In this document: positions 18,487 to 28,329 of the stretch, piece after piece | Numbering within the stretch: position 1 is the stretch's first letter | How the letters are laid out: the number at the start of each line of letters is the position of its first letter | Assembly: GCF_014170375.1 (NCBI RefSeq) | Contig: NZ_LZZW01000017.1 | Coordinates: forward strand, 23,563 to 87,562 | From: Variovorax sp. UMC13 | Lineage (GTDB): Bacteria > Pseudomonadota > Gammaproteobacteria > Burkholderiales > Burkholderiaceae_C | DNA: 64,000 nucleotides | Direction of reading: 5' to 3' | Made by a program: the position numbers and the translations under genes | Notes under the pieces: model-generated | Databases searched by the model: none | Told to the model about the DNA's origin: nothing | Seen by the model: the letters and a program-made list of their open reading frames with translations, nothing else

Positions 18487-19385
18487 GCACGCCGCGCGAC
18501 TTCGCGGGCTACCGCGGCAACTACCCGGCCCTGCGCTGGCCCGGCGATACGGGCCTGGCCGTGTCCTTCGTGCTCAACGTCGAGGAAGGCGCCGAGCTCG
18601 CGCTGAGCGCGGGCGATGCGCGCAACGAGAGCCGCCACGAGGTCAACCACGAGGTGGTGGGTGCGCCCGACCTCTGCATGGAAAGCCAGTTCGAGTACGG
18701 CGCGCGCGTGGGCTATGGGCGCATCACGCGCATGCTGAGGGAGGCCGGCGTGCCGCTCACGCTCAACGCCTGCGCGCGTGCGCTCGAGGCCACGCCCTGG
18801 ATCGCGAGCGATGCCGCGCAACAGGGCTTCGAGATCTGCTGCCACGGCTGGCGCTGGGAGTCGCATGCGGGCATGGCCGAGGCCGACGAGCGCGCCTTGA
18901 TCGCGCGCTGCGTCGAGAGCATCCGCCGGCTGCACGGCCGCGCGCCCGTGGGCTGGCACACCAAGTCCTCGGCCTCGGTGAACACACGCCGGCTGCTGGC
19001 CGAGCACGGCGGCTTTCTCTACGACAGCGACGCCTACAACGACGACCTGCCCTACTACGTGCAGGCCGCCGGCCGGCCGCACCTGGTGCTGCCCTATGCC
19101 TTCGACACCAACGACATGCGCTTCTTCGACAACTTCGCCTATGTGCGTGGCAGCGACTTCGCCGACTACGCGATTGACGCCTTCGACTGCTTGCTGGCCG
19201 AGTCGCGGCAGGCGCCGCGCATGCTGTCGATCGGACTGCACACGCGCATCATCGGCCGCCCCGGACGCATCAACGGCCTGGCGACGCTGCTCGCGCACAT
19301 CGCGCAACGCAGCGGCGCCTGGTGCGCCACGCGCGAGCAGATCGCGCGCCATTGGCTCGCGAACGTGCCGGCGGAGTCCGCGTGA
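18483..19385 (+). CDS. Polysaccharide-deacetylase family protein, PuuE (allantoinase-like) branch
   Basis: A 300-residue NodB-fold protein. The blocks SFVLNVEEGAE, FEYGARVGYGRI and ICCHGWRWE are those of the PuuE branch, some members of which hydrolyse allantoin or related cyclic ureides rather than sugars. No signal peptide, so it is cytoplasmic, in keeping with small-molecule catabolism. It is coupled at both ends: 4-base overlap upstream and 3-base TGATG-type overlap with the amidase. Confidence 0.85.
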   Translation: MSTPRDFAGYRGNYPALRWPGDTGLAVSFVLNVEEGAELALSAGDARNESRHEVNHEVVGAPDLCMESQFEYGARVGYGRITRMLREAGVPLTLNACARALEATPWIASDAAQQGFEICCHGWRWESHAGMAEADERALIARCVESIRRLHGRAPVGWHTKSSASVNTRRLLAEHGGFLYDSDAYNDDLPYYVQAAGRPHLVLPYAFDTNDMRFFDNFAYVRGSDFADYAIDAFDCLLAESRQAPRMLSIGLHTRIIGRPGRINGLATLLAHIAQRSGAWCATREQIARHWLANVPAESA

Positions 19386-20776
19386 TGGAAGCGCCCCTGC
19401 ACGAGATGGGCGCGCGTGAACTGGCGGTGCGCGTGGCCTCGGGCGCGTTGCGCGCGACCGAGGTGGCGCGCCACTTCATCGATCGCGTCGAGCGGCTCAA
19501 CCCCGCGCTCAACGCCATCGTGCAGTTCGATCCTCGGCAGGTGCTGGACGACGCGGCCGCGGTCGAGCGCCGCCTCGCGTCCGGCGAGACGCTGCCGATG
19601 GCCGGCGTGCCCTTCACCGTCAAGGACAACCTCTGGGTCGAGGGCCGGCACATCGCGCAGGGCTCGCGGCTGTTCGAGGATTTCATCGCGCCGCGCGATG
19701 CCTGGGCCGTGGCGCGGCTGCGCGCGCGCGGCGCGGTGGTGCTGGGCATCAGCAACTGCTCGGAGTTCGCCTGCAAGGGCGTGACGTCCAACCTGCTGTA
19801 CGGCGCGACGCGGCACCCGATCGATCCGACGCTCACGCCCGGCGGCTCCTCGGGTGGCGCGGTGTCGGCGCTGGCCGCGGGCCTGGGCCTGCTGGCGCTG
19901 GGCACCGACGCGGGCGGCTCCACGCGCCGGCCCGCGGCCCACTGCGGGCTGGTGGGTTTCAAGCCCAGCCCCGGGCTCATCCCGCATCCCTGGGGCTTCG
20001 CCGAACCCAACTACGGTCTGTCGGTGATCGGCGTGATGGCGCGTACCGTGGCCGATGGCGCCTGGCTCTACGACCAGCTGCTGGCCTACGACGCGGGCGA
20101 CCCGGCGGGCGTGCCGATCGGCGTCGGGCTCGATGCCTCGCCATCGCTCGATGCACCGCTGCCCGGCGACCTGCGCATCGCCTGGAGCCCGCAACTGGGC
20201 TGCGACTTCGCGATCGACGACGACGTGCTGGCGATGCTGCAATCGCGTGTCGATGCGCTGCGCGCCGCGGGCTGGCGGATCGCCGATGCCGACCCGCCCT
20301 GGCCCGCCGAGGCGCGCGAGTACCCCCTGCTTGCGCTGCAGCAGGCCGGCCTGCATGCGCTCTACGGCCACCGGCTGGCCGAGGAACGCGAACGCATCGA
20401 CCCGGTGCTGGTGCAGCAGATCGAGGCCGGCGCCCGGATCACACCGGCCGATGTGGCGCGCGCGCTGCGCCTGCGGCAGCGCATCGGCGCCAGCCTGGCG
20501 CGCTTCTTCGAATCCTTCGATGTGCTGCTGTGCCCGACCACGCCGGTCACGGCTTGGCCGCTCGACCAGCTGGGCCCGGCCACCATCGGCGGGCGCCCCG
20601 CCGGGCCGCGCGGCCATGCGGCCTTCACGCCGCTGTTCAACTACTGCGGCGTGCCGGCCTGCTCGGTGCCGGCGGGCGAAGTGCGCGGCCTGCCGGTCGG
20701 GCTGCAGGTGGTCGCGCCCTGCTACGAGGACGCACGCGTGCTGCAGTGCGCGCAGCACATCGAGACGCTCCTCTGA
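19385..20776 (+). CDS. Amidase signature family hydrolase
   Basis: A 463-residue amidase with the complete Ser-cisSer-Lys triad: K80 (TVKDN), S155 (GGSSGGA) and S179 (DAGGSTRRP). The 75- and 24-residue spacings equal those of characterised members. The ATG overlaps the preceding stop, which fixes the start. As the last gene of the operon it likely hydrolyses a linear amide or ureide made by the upstream ring-opening enzymes; the substrate is inferred only from context. Confidence 0.9.
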   Translation: MEAPLHEMGARELAVRVASGALRATEVARHFIDRVERLNPALNAIVQFDPRQVLDDAAAVERRLASGETLPMAGVPFTVKDNLWVEGRHIAQGSRLFEDFIAPRDAWAVARLRARGAVVLGISNCSEFACKGVTSNLLYGATRHPIDPTLTPGGSSGGAVSALAAGLGLLALGTDAGGSTRRPAAHCGLVGFKPSPGLIPHPWGFAEPNYGLSVIGVMARTVADGAWLYDQLLAYDAGDPAGVPIGVGLDASPSLDAPLPGDLRIAWSPQLGCDFAIDDDVLAMLQSRVDALRAAGWRIADADPPWPAEAREYPLLALQQAGLHALYGHRLAEERERIDPVLVQQIEAGARITPADVARALRLRQRIGASLARFFESFDVLLCPTTPVTAWPLDQLGPATIGGRPAGPRGHAAFTPLFNYCGVPACSVPAGEVRGLPVGLQVVAPCYEDARVLQCAQHIETLL

Positions 20777-20849
20777 CCAGGGTTTTTCCCCGCATCTTTA
20801 CCTGCCGCCCCGATATGTGTACTGTGTCCACAAACCTGGAGACACGACC

Positions 20850-21530
20850 ATGGCATACCCGGACATCGTCCCGCGCCCGACCTGGCAGGCGGCGCGCGAC
20901 GAACTGCTCAAGGCGGAGAAGGAACTGACCCGCGCGCACGATGCGCTCAACGCGCGACGACGGCGCCTGCCGATGACCGAGATCACGCGCGACTACGTGT
21001 TCGCCTCGACCACGCGCTCCGACCTGCATCTGGTCGACCTGTTCGAGGGCCGCGACCAGCTCATCGTCTATCACAACATGCTCACCGAGCGCCACATCTG
21101 CCCGGGCTGCTCCTTCTTCAGCGACAACCTGATGAACGACTTCTCGCACCTGCATGCGCGCGACACGAACTTCGTGATGGTGGCGCGCGCGGGCGTGGCG
21201 CGCATCGAGGCGGTCAAGGCGAGGCTGGGCTGGACCTTTCCCTGGGTGTCGTGCGAAGGCACGACCTTCCACGAGGACTTCGTGACCGCGCAGGACAACG
21301 CGGCCTTCGGCCTGTCGGTGTTCATGCGCCAGGGCCCGCGCGTGTTCCAGACCTGGTTCACCTCGGGCCGCGGGGTCGAGGAGGCCAGCAACACCTTCAA
21401 CCTGCTCGACCTCACGCCCTGGGGCCGGCAGGAAAGCTGGGAGGTCTCGCCGCCCGGCTGGCCCCAGGACCCGACCTACAGCTGGCAGCGGCTGCACGAC
21501 GAGTACCCGGCGCCGAGCGCAACGCCCTGA
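20850..21530 (+). CDS. DUF899 thioredoxin-like protein
   Basis: A 226-residue protein with the DUF899 pattern: N-terminal helices (TWQAARDELLKAEKELTRAHDAL), then LVDLFEGRDQLIVYHNM and a C84-P-G-C87 site (ICPGCSFF), ending in WLPPGW-like sequence. The fold is thioredoxin-like and the CxxC suggests redox activity; biological role unknown. An open frame runs much further upstream through the amidase in another phase, but CTGGAG before ATG 20850 and the domain start decide here. Confidence 0.88.
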   Translation: MAYPDIVPRPTWQAARDELLKAEKELTRAHDALNARRRRLPMTEITRDYVFASTTRSDLHLVDLFEGRDQLIVYHNMLTERHICPGCSFFSDNLMNDFSHLHARDTNFVMVARAGVARIEAVKARLGWTFPWVSCEGTTFHEDFVTAQDNAAFGLSVFMRQGPRVFQTWFTSGRGVEEASNTFNLLDLTPWGRQESWEVSPPGWPQDPTYSWQRLHDEYPAPSATP

Positions 21531-21602
21531 CACGGCGCTTTTCGTTCAGCGTTGGAAATAACCGACACCACGACCCATCGCGCGGCGCTAACTTTGGCGC
21601 CC

Positions 21603-22232
21603 ATGAGTCAAAGAATCTGGGATATCTCCCCCCCCGTGTACGAGGGCGCGCCGGTCTTTCCCGGCGACACGCCCTACCGCCAGCGCTGGGCCGCGCGCAT
21701 CGGCCCGGGCTGCCCGGTCAACGTGAGCGAGATCGGCCTGTCGCCGCATGTCGGCGCGCATGCCGACGCCCCGCTGCACTACGACCCCGAGGGCGCCACC
21801 ATCGGCGAGGTCGAGCTCGCGCCCTACCTGGGCCGCTGCCGCGTGATCCATGCGATCGCCCGGGGCCCGCTGATCGAATGGGCGCATCTCGAACACGCGC
21901 TGGCCGACCTGCCGCCGCGCGTGCTGGTGCGCACCTATGCGCGCGCACCGGTCGACCACTGGGACGGCGCCCTCGCCGCCTACGCGCCCGCCACCATCGA
22001 GCGCCTGGCCGCGCTGGGCGTGACGCTGGTGGGCATCGACACCGCCAGCATCGACCCGGCCGACAGCAAGACGCTCGACAGCCACCAGGTGATCCGCCGG
22101 CTCGACCTGCGCGTGCTCGAGAACCTCGTGCTCGACGCGGTGCCCGAGGGCGACTACGAACTCATCGCGCTGCCGCTCAAGCTGGTCAGCGCCGATGCAT
22201 CTCCCGTGCGCGCAGTCCTGCGCAGCCTCTGA
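21603..22232 (+). CDS. kynB: Kynurenine formamidase
   Basis: A 209-residue cyclase-family metal hydrolase that converts N-formylkynurenine to kynurenine. The hallmark HxGxHxDxP is at H49-G51-H53-D55-P57. Start at 21603 gives MSQRIWDIS, as in other bacterial KynB proteins. It leads the kynBUA operon, 4 bases before kynU. Confidence 0.95.
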   Translation: MSQRIWDISPPVYEGAPVFPGDTPYRQRWAARIGPGCPVNVSEIGLSPHVGAHADAPLHYDPEGATIGEVELAPYLGRCRVIHAIARGPLIEWAHLEHALADLPPRVLVRTYARAPVDHWDGALAAYAPATIERLAALGVTLVGIDTASIDPADSKTLDSHQVIRRLDLRVLENLVLDAVPEGDYELIALPLKLVSADASPVRAVLRSL

Positions 22233-22236
22233 ACCC

Positions 22237-23544
22237 ATGAAAACCTCCATGACCCTCGACGACTGCCGCGCCCTCGACCGCGCCGACCCGCTGCGCGACC
22301 TGCGCGCCCAATTCACGCTGCCTGCCGACGTGATCTACCTCGACGGCAACTCGCTGGGCGTGCTGCCCGCGGCCGCCCCCGCGCGCATCGCGGCGGTGGT
22401 GGCCGAGGAATGGGGCCAGGGCCTGATCCGCTCCTGGAACAGCGCCAGCTGGTTCGACCTGCCGCAGCGCCTGGGCGACAAGCTGGCCCGGCTGATCGGC
22501 GCCGCGCCGGGCGAAGCGGTGTGCACCGACAGCACCTCGATCAACCTCTACAAGGTGCTGTTCGCCGCCATGAGCCAGGTGCTCGAGTACGGCGACGAAG
22601 CGCGCCGCACCGTGGTCAGCGAACGCAGCAACTTCCCGACCGACCTCTACATCGCCGAGTCGCTGTGCCGCGAACGCGGCTTCACGCTGCGCCTGATCGA
22701 CAGCGTCGATGCGCTGCCCGCCGCGCTGACCTCCGAGGTCGCGGTGCTGATGCTCACGCACGTCAACTACCGCACCGGCGCGATGCACGACATGAAGGCC
22801 GTCACGGCCGCCGCGCACGCGGTGGGCGCGCTGACCGTCTGGGACCTGGCGCACAGCGCGGGCGCGGTGCCGGTCGCGCTCAACGACAGCGATGCCGACT
22901 ACGCGATCGGCTGCGGCTACAAGTACTTGAACGGCGGCCCGGGCGCGCCGGCCTTCGTGTGGGTCCACACGCGGCACGCGGGCCGCTTCGAGCAGCCGCT
23001 GTCGGGCTGGTGGGGCCATGCCGCGCCCTTCGAGTTCACGCCCCACTACCGGCCCGCGCCGGGCGTGGGCCGCTACCTGTGCGGCACGCAGCCCATCGTG
23101 AGCCTTTCGGCGCTCGAATGCGGCCTCGACACCGTGCTGGCCGCCGAAGCCTTCGACGGCGAGGCGGGCGCGATGTCGGCGCTGCGCAGCAAGTCGCTGG
23201 CGCTGACCGATGCCTTCATCGCGCTGGTCGAGGCGCGCTGCCCCGGCCGCTTCACGCTGGTCACGCCGCGCGCGCATGCACAGCGCGGCTCGCAGGTCTG
23301 CCTGGCGCTGCAGGACGCCAGCAGCGCCAGCGCCTATGCGATCGTGCAGGCCCTGATCGCGCACGGCGTGATCGGCGACTTCCGCGCCGGCGACGCCCAG
23401 GTGCCCGACATCCTGCGCTTCGGCTTCACGCCGCTGTACCTGCGCTTCGAGGACGTGTGGCAGTCGGTCGAGCACCTGGTTCAGGTGCTCGAGCAGGACG
23501 AGTGGCAGCGCCCAGAATTCAACCAGAAGAACGCGGTGACCTGA
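22237..23544 (+). CDS. kynU: Kynureninase
   Basis: A 435-residue PLP enzyme cleaving kynurenine to anthranilate and alanine. The Schiff-base lysine is K229 in [12 protein letters not shown] and the PLP-pyridine aspartate D203 in VWDLAHSAG. Its stop overlaps the kynA start (TGATG), so kynU and kynA are coupled. Confidence 0.95.
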   Translation: MKTSMTLDDCRALDRADPLRDLRAQFTLPADVIYLDGNSLGVLPAAAPARIAAVVAEEWGQGLIRSWNSASWFDLPQRLGDKLARLIGAAPGEAVCTDSTSINLYKVLFAAMSQVLEYGDEARRTVVSERSNFPTDLYIAESLCRERGFTLRLIDSVDALPAALTSEVAVLMLTHVNYRTGAMHDMKAVTAAAHAVGALTVWDLAHSAGAVPVALNDSDADYAIGCGYKYLNGGPGAPAFVWVHTRHAGRFEQPLSGWWGHAAPFEFTPHYRPAPGVGRYLCGTQPIVSLSALECGLDTVLAAEAFDGEAGAMSALRSKSLALTDAFIALVEARCPGRFTLVTPRAHAQRGSQVCLALQDASSASAYAIVQALIAHGVIGDFRAGDAQVPDILRFGFTPLYLRFEDVWQSVEHLVQVLEQDEWQRPEFNQKNAVT

Positions 23545-24386
23545 TGACGAAGGGCACCGAAAAGATCGTTCAAGAGGAAAAGGCGCAGCTGGATTTCAGC
23601 GCCTCGATGAGCTACGGCGACTACCTGCACCTCGACGAGATCCTGGGCGCGCAGCATCCGCTCTCGCCCGCGCACGACGAGATGCTGTTCATCGTGCAGC
23701 ACCAGACCAGCGAGCTGTGGATGAAGCTCATGCTGCACGAGCTCAACGCCGCCACCCGCTGCATCGCCACCGAGCAGCTGGCCGATGCCTTCAAGATGCT
23801 GGCGCGCGTGAGCCGGATCATGGAGCAGCTGGTCAGCGCCTGGACCGTGCTCTCGACCATGACGCCGCCCGAGTACACAGCGATGCGGCCCTACCTCGCG
23901 AACTCCAGCGGCTTCCAGAGCGCGCAGTACCGCTGCATCGAGTTCGCGCTGGGCAACAAGAACGCCGCCATGCTCAAGCCGCACGCCCACCGCGCCGACC
24001 TGCTGGCCCAGGTCGATGCGGCCTACCGCGCGCCCTCGCTCTACGACGAGTCGCTGCGCCTGCTGGCGCGGCGCGGCCTGCCGGTGCCGGCCGACCGCCT
24101 GGAACGCGACTGGACCCAGCCCTACGAGGCCAGCGACGGCGTCGAGGCCGCCTGGCTCACGGTCTACCGCGCACCGCACGATCACTGGGACCTCTACCAG
24201 CTGGGCGAGAAGCTCACCGACCTCGAAGACGCCTTCCGCCTCTGGCGCTTCCGCCACGTGACCACGGTCGAGCGCGTGATCGGCTTCAAGCGCGGCACCG
24301 GCGGCACCGGTGGCGTGAGCTATCTGCGCAAGATGCTCGACGTGGTGCTGTTTCCGGAGATCTGGCGCCTGCGCACGGAGCTGTGA
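23544..24386 (+). CDS. kynA: Tryptophan 2,3-dioxygenase
   Basis: A 280-residue cytoplasmic heme dioxygenase opening the tryptophan indole ring to N-formylkynurenine. Family blocks: [13 protein letters not shown], the proximal-heme histidine H238 (WRFRHVTT) and the glycine-rich GTGGTGG loop. Last gene of kynBUA; the three together convert tryptophan to anthranilate plus alanine. No anthranilate-degrading genes follow in the window. Confidence 0.95.
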   Translation: MTKGTEKIVQEEKAQLDFSASMSYGDYLHLDEILGAQHPLSPAHDEMLFIVQHQTSELWMKLMLHELNAATRCIATEQLADAFKMLARVSRIMEQLVSAWTVLSTMTPPEYTAMRPYLANSSGFQSAQYRCIEFALGNKNAAMLKPHAHRADLLAQVDAAYRAPSLYDESLRLLARRGLPVPADRLERDWTQPYEASDGVEAAWLTVYRAPHDHWDLYQLGEKLTDLEDAFRLWRFRHVTTVERVIGFKRGTGGTGGVSYLRKMLDVVLFPEIWRLRTEL

Positions 24387-24402
24387 TCAACGCCATCGCG
24401 GC

Positions 24403-25461
24403 TCACGCGTCCTTCGCCTTGTCCTGGTAACGCGCCAGTTCCTGCTCGATCTGCTCGATGGTCGGCAGGCTCGTCTGCAGCTCCTTCGGCAGCGATTCGA
24501 CCAGCTGGTATTCGGCAATGCCGATGGGCTTGTGGGAGTCACGCAGCGCATATTCGGCGACCACGCGATTTTTCGTCTTGCACAGGAGCAAGCCGATGGT
24601 CGCGGCATCCTGCTTCGATTTGAGTTGCGCGTCGACCGCTGTCAAATAGAAGCCGAGTTGGCCGGCATGCTCGGGCTTGAAGGCACCCGCTTTCAATTCG
24701 ATGACCACGTAGCAGTGCAGCTTCAGGTGATAGAAAAGAAGATCGATGAAGAAATCATCGCCGCCGACTTCGATGGGAACCTGTCGCCCGACGTATGCAA
24801 AACCAGCGCCCAGCTCCAGCAGAAAACGGGAGATGTGTTCGACCAACGCGGCCTCGATCTCGCGTTCCCCTGCTTCCTGGCCAATGCCCAGAAAATCGAA
24901 GACATAGGGATCCTTGAGCGCCTGCAGCGCGAGGTCCGAGCGTGGTGCTGGCAGGCGTTCAGAGAAGTTGGTCACGGCCTTCCCTTCCCGCTCCAGAAGC
25001 CGCGTTTCAATATGGACATTCAGCGCGTTGCGCGACCAGCCCTGCGCGATCGCTCGCTGTGCGTAGGCCAGGCGCAGCGGCGTCGTCTTGAGCTTGCTCA
25101 GCAATACGAGGTTGTGTCCCCAGGGCAAATGTCCAACAGCCTGTTGGACGATTTCCTCATCGGGCCATGCCTCGGCGAAAGCGCGCATGTACAAGAGGTT
25201 GGCGCGAGAGAACCCCTTCATCTCGGGAAAGGCCGTGCGCAGATCGTGGGCCAGCCGCTCGATCACCTTGGCGCCCCACCCTTGACTGGCCTGCTGCGCG
25301 AGGATGTCCCGTCCAATCTGCCAGTACAGCGCGACCAGTTCGCGGTTGGCGGCGGTTGCCGCACGCTGCCGGGCGCCCTGGACACGCGACTTCAGCTCAG
25401 CGAGCCATTCGGCGTAGCCGTCGGGCACATCCGTGAGCGAAGGAGGTCCTGAGCTGTTCAT
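24403..25461 (-). CDS. DUF1016 / YhcG-type PD-(D/E)xK nuclease-like protein
   Basis: A 352-residue protein: N-terminal DUF1016 region (ELVALYWQIGRDI, GFSRANLLYMRAFAEAW) and a C-terminal PD-(D/E)xK nuclease fold with FFIDLLFY followed by VIELKAG. ATG 25461 gives MNSSGPPSL; upstream open codons look non-coding. Base composition is visibly less GC-rich than the flanks, and the gene is wedged between the kyn operon and unrelated genes, suggesting acquisition. The function of the family is not settled; nuclease activity is inferred from the fold motif. Confidence 0.88.
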   Translation of the reverse strand: MNSSGPPSLTDVPDGYAEWLAELKSRVQGARQRAATAANRELVALYWQIGRDILAQQASQGWGAKVIERLAHDLRTAFPEMKGFSRANLLYMRAFAEAWPDEEIVQQAVGHLPWGHNLVLLSKLKTTPLRLAYAQRAIAQGWSRNALNVHIETRLLEREGKAVTNFSERLPAPRSDLALQALKDPYVFDFLGIGQEAGEREIEAALVEHISRFLLELGAGFAYVGRQVPIEVGGDDFFIDLLFYHLKLHCYVVIELKAGAFKPEHAGQLGFYLTAVDAQLKSKQDAATIGLLLCKTKNRVVAEYALRDSHKPIGIAEYQLVESLPKELQTSLPTIEQIEQELARYQDKAKDA

Positions 25462-25570
25462 TGACACCGGATCCTGTGGCAGACATGGGGCTGGCGTAAG
25501 CACCCACGCAGCGCCGCAGAGAACTATTGACCGCTCCGAAATAGGGTGGGCATGGATTGCCCCCTCCGTA

Positions 25571-25588
25571 CAAAACGCTACAGTTTTG
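25571..25588. promoter_or_regulatory. Small inverted repeat CAAAAC-N6-GTTTTG
   Basis: A 6-bp perfect inverted repeat in the 148-base divergent region between the nuclease-like and SUKH-like genes, 21 bases before the latter's ATG and just upstream of its GGAGG. It could be an operator or mRNA hairpin; too short to be sure. Confidence 0.3.
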
Positions 25589-25609
25589 CAACACACGGAG
25601 GTGCCTGCC

Positions 25610-26860
25610 ATGAACGACATCCGGTTCACGTCCGACGAGCGCGTCGCGCTGCGCGCCCACGGCATCGTGCTGTTCGCCGAGCGCGTGATCTTCGACGCGC
25701 AGCCGCCGATGCCAGCCTCGCAGATCGCGGCCGTGCAGGCGCTGTGCGCCGGGCCGCTGCCCGAGGCGCTGCTCGCGCTGTGGCAGCAGACGGCCGGCGG
25801 CCGGCTCGACTACGACCTGACGCTGGAGATGAACGGCAACATCGAGGCCGTGAGCTGGTCCGAGCTGTTCTGGAACGGCAGCGACGGCTACCGCGACCTG
25901 CAGGGCTGGATCGTGCACGAGCAGGAACTGGCCGAGGAAGCGGCCGAGGACGGCGGCCCGCCCTGGCAGGGCACGCTCGCGCTGCTGCCCTTCGGCGGCT
26001 TCGAGTACTGCGACCGGATCTACGCGGTGGTCGAGCCCGGCGCCGACTACGGCCGGATCGTGGCCTGGAAGCAGGGCCTGCCGCCGGCGTGGACCCATGC
26101 GCTGCACGAGGACGGCCTGAGCGTGGTGGCCGCCGACCTGCCGGCCGCCTTCGCGGCGCTGCACCTCGACGACGACCCGCTGGCACCCACCAGCGACTAC
26201 TTCTCGGGCCAGACCCTGCTGGCCTACCTCGACGACCGGCACCAGGACCACGGCCTCGACCTGGACTTGATGGACAAGCTGGTGGCCTTCTACCGACTGG
26301 CCATGCACGACTGGCGTACGCCGCTGGCCGAGGGCACGCTGCGCCACCAGCCGGCCCTCGCGCGCGCCGCCCTGCGCCATGCGGTGGCCACCGACGATGC
26401 CGCGTTGATCGTGGAACTGGCCGCGGCGGGCGTGCGCTTCGAAGGACCGCAGCAGGGCAGCGCGCTGGCGACCGACGTCGCGCTGGCGCACGGCGCCTTC
26501 GTGGCCGCCGCGGCGCTGGTGCGCGCGGGCGCCCCGGTGGCGGCCGATGCGCTGCGCAACATCGACGGCCAGATCGGCCCCGAACTCACGGCCGCCCTGC
26601 TGGCCAACGGCGCCGAGCCCGACGTCGAGGCCATCGTCCAGTGCGCGGCCTGCGGCGCGCCCGCGAGCGCCCACCTGATCGCGGAGGCCTGCAGCGGCAT
26701 CGGCATCGACGTGCAGACGGCCTTCGACGCCGACCGCGCTGCCAAGCTGCAAGAACTCGAGAGCGCGCTCGCGCAGCTGGCCGACGGCCACCATGGCCAC
26801 TACCTGGGCCGCGAAGGCTTGGCCCAACGCATCGAGCGCCTGCAGGGCTTCAGGCTCTGA
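25610..26860 (+). CDS. SUKH-like (SMI1/KNR4) domain protein with ankyrin-like repeats
   Basis: A 416-residue cytoplasmic protein. Residues about 30-165 resemble the SUKH fold (LPEALLALWQQTAGG, then LPFGGFEYCDRIYAVVEPGADYG). Residues about 225-395 are alanine-rich helical pairs (ALRHAVATDDAALIVELAAAGV; ALLANGAEPDVEAIV) of ankyrin type. ATG 25610 follows GGAGGTG. SUKH proteins often serve as immunity proteins against polymorphic toxins, but no toxin is adjacent. The domain calls are by eye, so moderately sure. Confidence 0.65.
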   Translation: MNDIRFTSDERVALRAHGIVLFAERVIFDAQPPMPASQIAAVQALCAGPLPEALLALWQQTAGGRLDYDLTLEMNGNIEAVSWSELFWNGSDGYRDLQGWIVHEQELAEEAAEDGGPPWQGTLALLPFGGFEYCDRIYAVVEPGADYGRIVAWKQGLPPAWTHALHEDGLSVVAADLPAAFAALHLDDDPLAPTSDYFSGQTLLAYLDDRHQDHGLDLDLMDKLVAFYRLAMHDWRTPLAEGTLRHQPALARAALRHAVATDDAALIVELAAAGVRFEGPQQGSALATDVALAHGAFVAAAALVRAGAPVAADALRNIDGQIGPELTAALLANGAEPDVEAIVQCAACGAPASAHLIAEACSGIGIDVQTAFDADRAAKLQELESALAQLADGHHGHYLGREGLAQRIERLQGFRL

Positions 26861-26872
26861 GGCGCCGCGGGC

Positions 26873-28051
26873 TCAGCCCCCGTACAGCCACGGCTGGTCG
26901 AGCAGCTTCGCCCCCAGCAGCCGCATCGCCATGTCGCGGCCGAAGCGCACCGGCCCGGTGGCGTGGAAGACCTCACCGTTGCGCCGCGCCCGGGCCTGCA
27001 CCTGCGCATTGCGCTGCCAGCGGGCCTCGGCATAGCGCGCCAAGGCGACCGGGACCTGCGCGCTCTGCGCGCCCGCCAGCACCTCGGCCAGCGCCAGCGC
27101 GTCCTCGATCGCCATGCCCGCGCCCTGCGCCATGTAGGGCAGCATGGGATGGGCGGCGTCGCCCAGCAGCGCGATGCGCTCGCCGGCCATCTGCTGCGGA
27201 CCGCTCAGGGGCGCGCGGTCGCTGAGCGTCCAGCCGCGCCAGGTGGGCGCGGCTTCGAGCAAGGCCTGCAGCGCGGGGCCGCAGCGGCCCGTGGCGCGCT
27301 GCAGCGCGGCCAGGCTGGTGGCCTGGTCCCAGTCGCGCGCATCGCCGGCCGGCGCGGACTCGGCCAGCACCACCAGGTTGAGCGCCTCGCCGCGGCGCAC
27401 CGGGTAAGCCACCGCATGCAGCCGCGCGCCCAGCCACACGCGCACCTGGGTGCTGCGCAGCGCGGCCGGCAGCGCGGCCTGTTCGAGCACCGTGCGCCAG
27501 GCCGTGTGGCCGGTGACATGCGGCGGCTCCGAGGCCTCCACCACCTTGGGCCGCACCGTGCTCCAAAGGCCGTCGGCACCGACCAGCGCATCGCCCTCCC
27601 AGGCGCGCGCGTCGGCCGTGCCGACCGCCACGGCGTCGTCGCAGACCTCGACCTGGGTGATGCGCGCGTCGGTGTTCAACACCACCGCCTCGTGCGCGCC
27701 CGCGGCGGCCTGCAGCAGCGCATGCAGGTCGGCCCGGTGCACGCAGCAGTACGGGGCGCCGTAGCGCCGCTGCATGGCCTCGCCCAGCGGCAAGCGCGCG
27801 AGTTCGGCATCGTCGTCGGCCGCGCGCACCACCAGCGCCTCGGGCCGGGCCGCGATGCCGTCGAGTGCGTCGGCCAGGCCCAGGGCCTGCAGCCGGCGGG
27901 TGGCGTTGGGTCCGAGCTGGATGCCGGCACCGACTTCGCCGAAGGCCGGCGCCTGCTCGAGCACTTCGATGCGATGGCCGGCGCGCGCCAGCGCCAGTGC
28001 ACCCGCCAGGCCGCCGATGCCGCCGCCCGCGATCAGGAGCTGCAGGGGCAT
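26873..28051 (-). CDS. FAD-dependent aromatic-ring monooxygenase (salicylate / 3-hydroxybenzoate 6-hydroxylase-like)
   Basis: A 392-residue class A flavoprotein hydroxylase: GxGxxG at 9-14 (GGGIGG), a DG-type block (GADGLWSTVRP) and the FAD-ribityl motif GDAAHPMLPYMAQGA. Likely hydroxylates a phenolic acid with NADH and O2. ATG 28051 precedes MPLQLLIAGG. It lies 4 bases after the feo-associated peptide gene, an odd partner for iron uptake. Substrate not deducible. Confidence 0.88.
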   Translation of the reverse strand: MPLQLLIAGGGIGGLAGALALARAGHRIEVLEQAPAFGEVGAGIQLGPNATRRLQALGLADALDGIAARPEALVVRAADDDAELARLPLGEAMQRRYGAPYCCVHRADLHALLQAAAGAHEAVVLNTDARITQVEVCDDAVAVGTADARAWEGDALVGADGLWSTVRPKVVEASEPPHVTGHTAWRTVLEQAALPAALRSTQVRVWLGARLHAVAYPVRRGEALNLVVLAESAPAGDARDWDQATSLAALQRATGRCGPALQALLEAAPTWRGWTLSDRAPLSGPQQMAGERIALLGDAAHPMLPYMAQGAGMAIEDALALAEVLAGAQSAQVPVALARYAEARWQRNAQVQARARRNGEVFHATGPVRFGRDMAMRLLGAKLLDQPWLYGG

Positions 28052-28055
28052 GCCG

Positions 28056-28322
28056 TCAGGGGGCGGCGCGTTGGGCGGAGGGGGAAGACTTGTCGCCGGG
28101 GGTGGCGCAGCTGCCGCAGCTGTCGCACGAACCGCAGCCCGAACTCTTGGCCAGCGAGGCCGCCAAGGCCTCGGCGCGCTGCGCATCGACCAGCCCGGCC
28201 TTGTGCGAGCCGGCGGCCACGCGCGTGGCCGCCGCGCGGCGCCAGGCGGCGGGCATCCAGCGCCAGACCGCGTAAAACGCGGCGAAGGCGACGATCAATC
28301 CAACGATCAGGTTCTGTGTCAT
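28056..28322 (-). CDS. FeoB-associated Cys-rich single-pass membrane peptide (DUF6587-like)
   Basis: An 88-residue protein: one membrane helix (about 5-23), a basic stretch, then C63-x2-C66-x2-C69-x2-C72 (CGSCDSCGSC). Lies 7 bases downstream of feoB. Small Cys-rich proteins next to feoB are known in other phyla and some may act as FeoC analogues; an Fe-S or redox-sensing role is inference. Confidence 0.8.
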   Translation of the reverse strand: MTQNLIVGLIVAFAAFYAVWRWMPAAWRRAAATRVAAGSHKAGLVDAQRAEALAASLAKSSGCGSCDSCGSCATPGDKSSPSAQRAAP

Positions 28323-28329
28323 GTTGTGC

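Noticed and set aside
20777..20849. TGTGTCCACAAAC as a fourth copy of the 13-bp operator
   Set aside because: It shares only scattered bases with TTTGTATCCAATC and is in front of an unrelated DUF899 gene.
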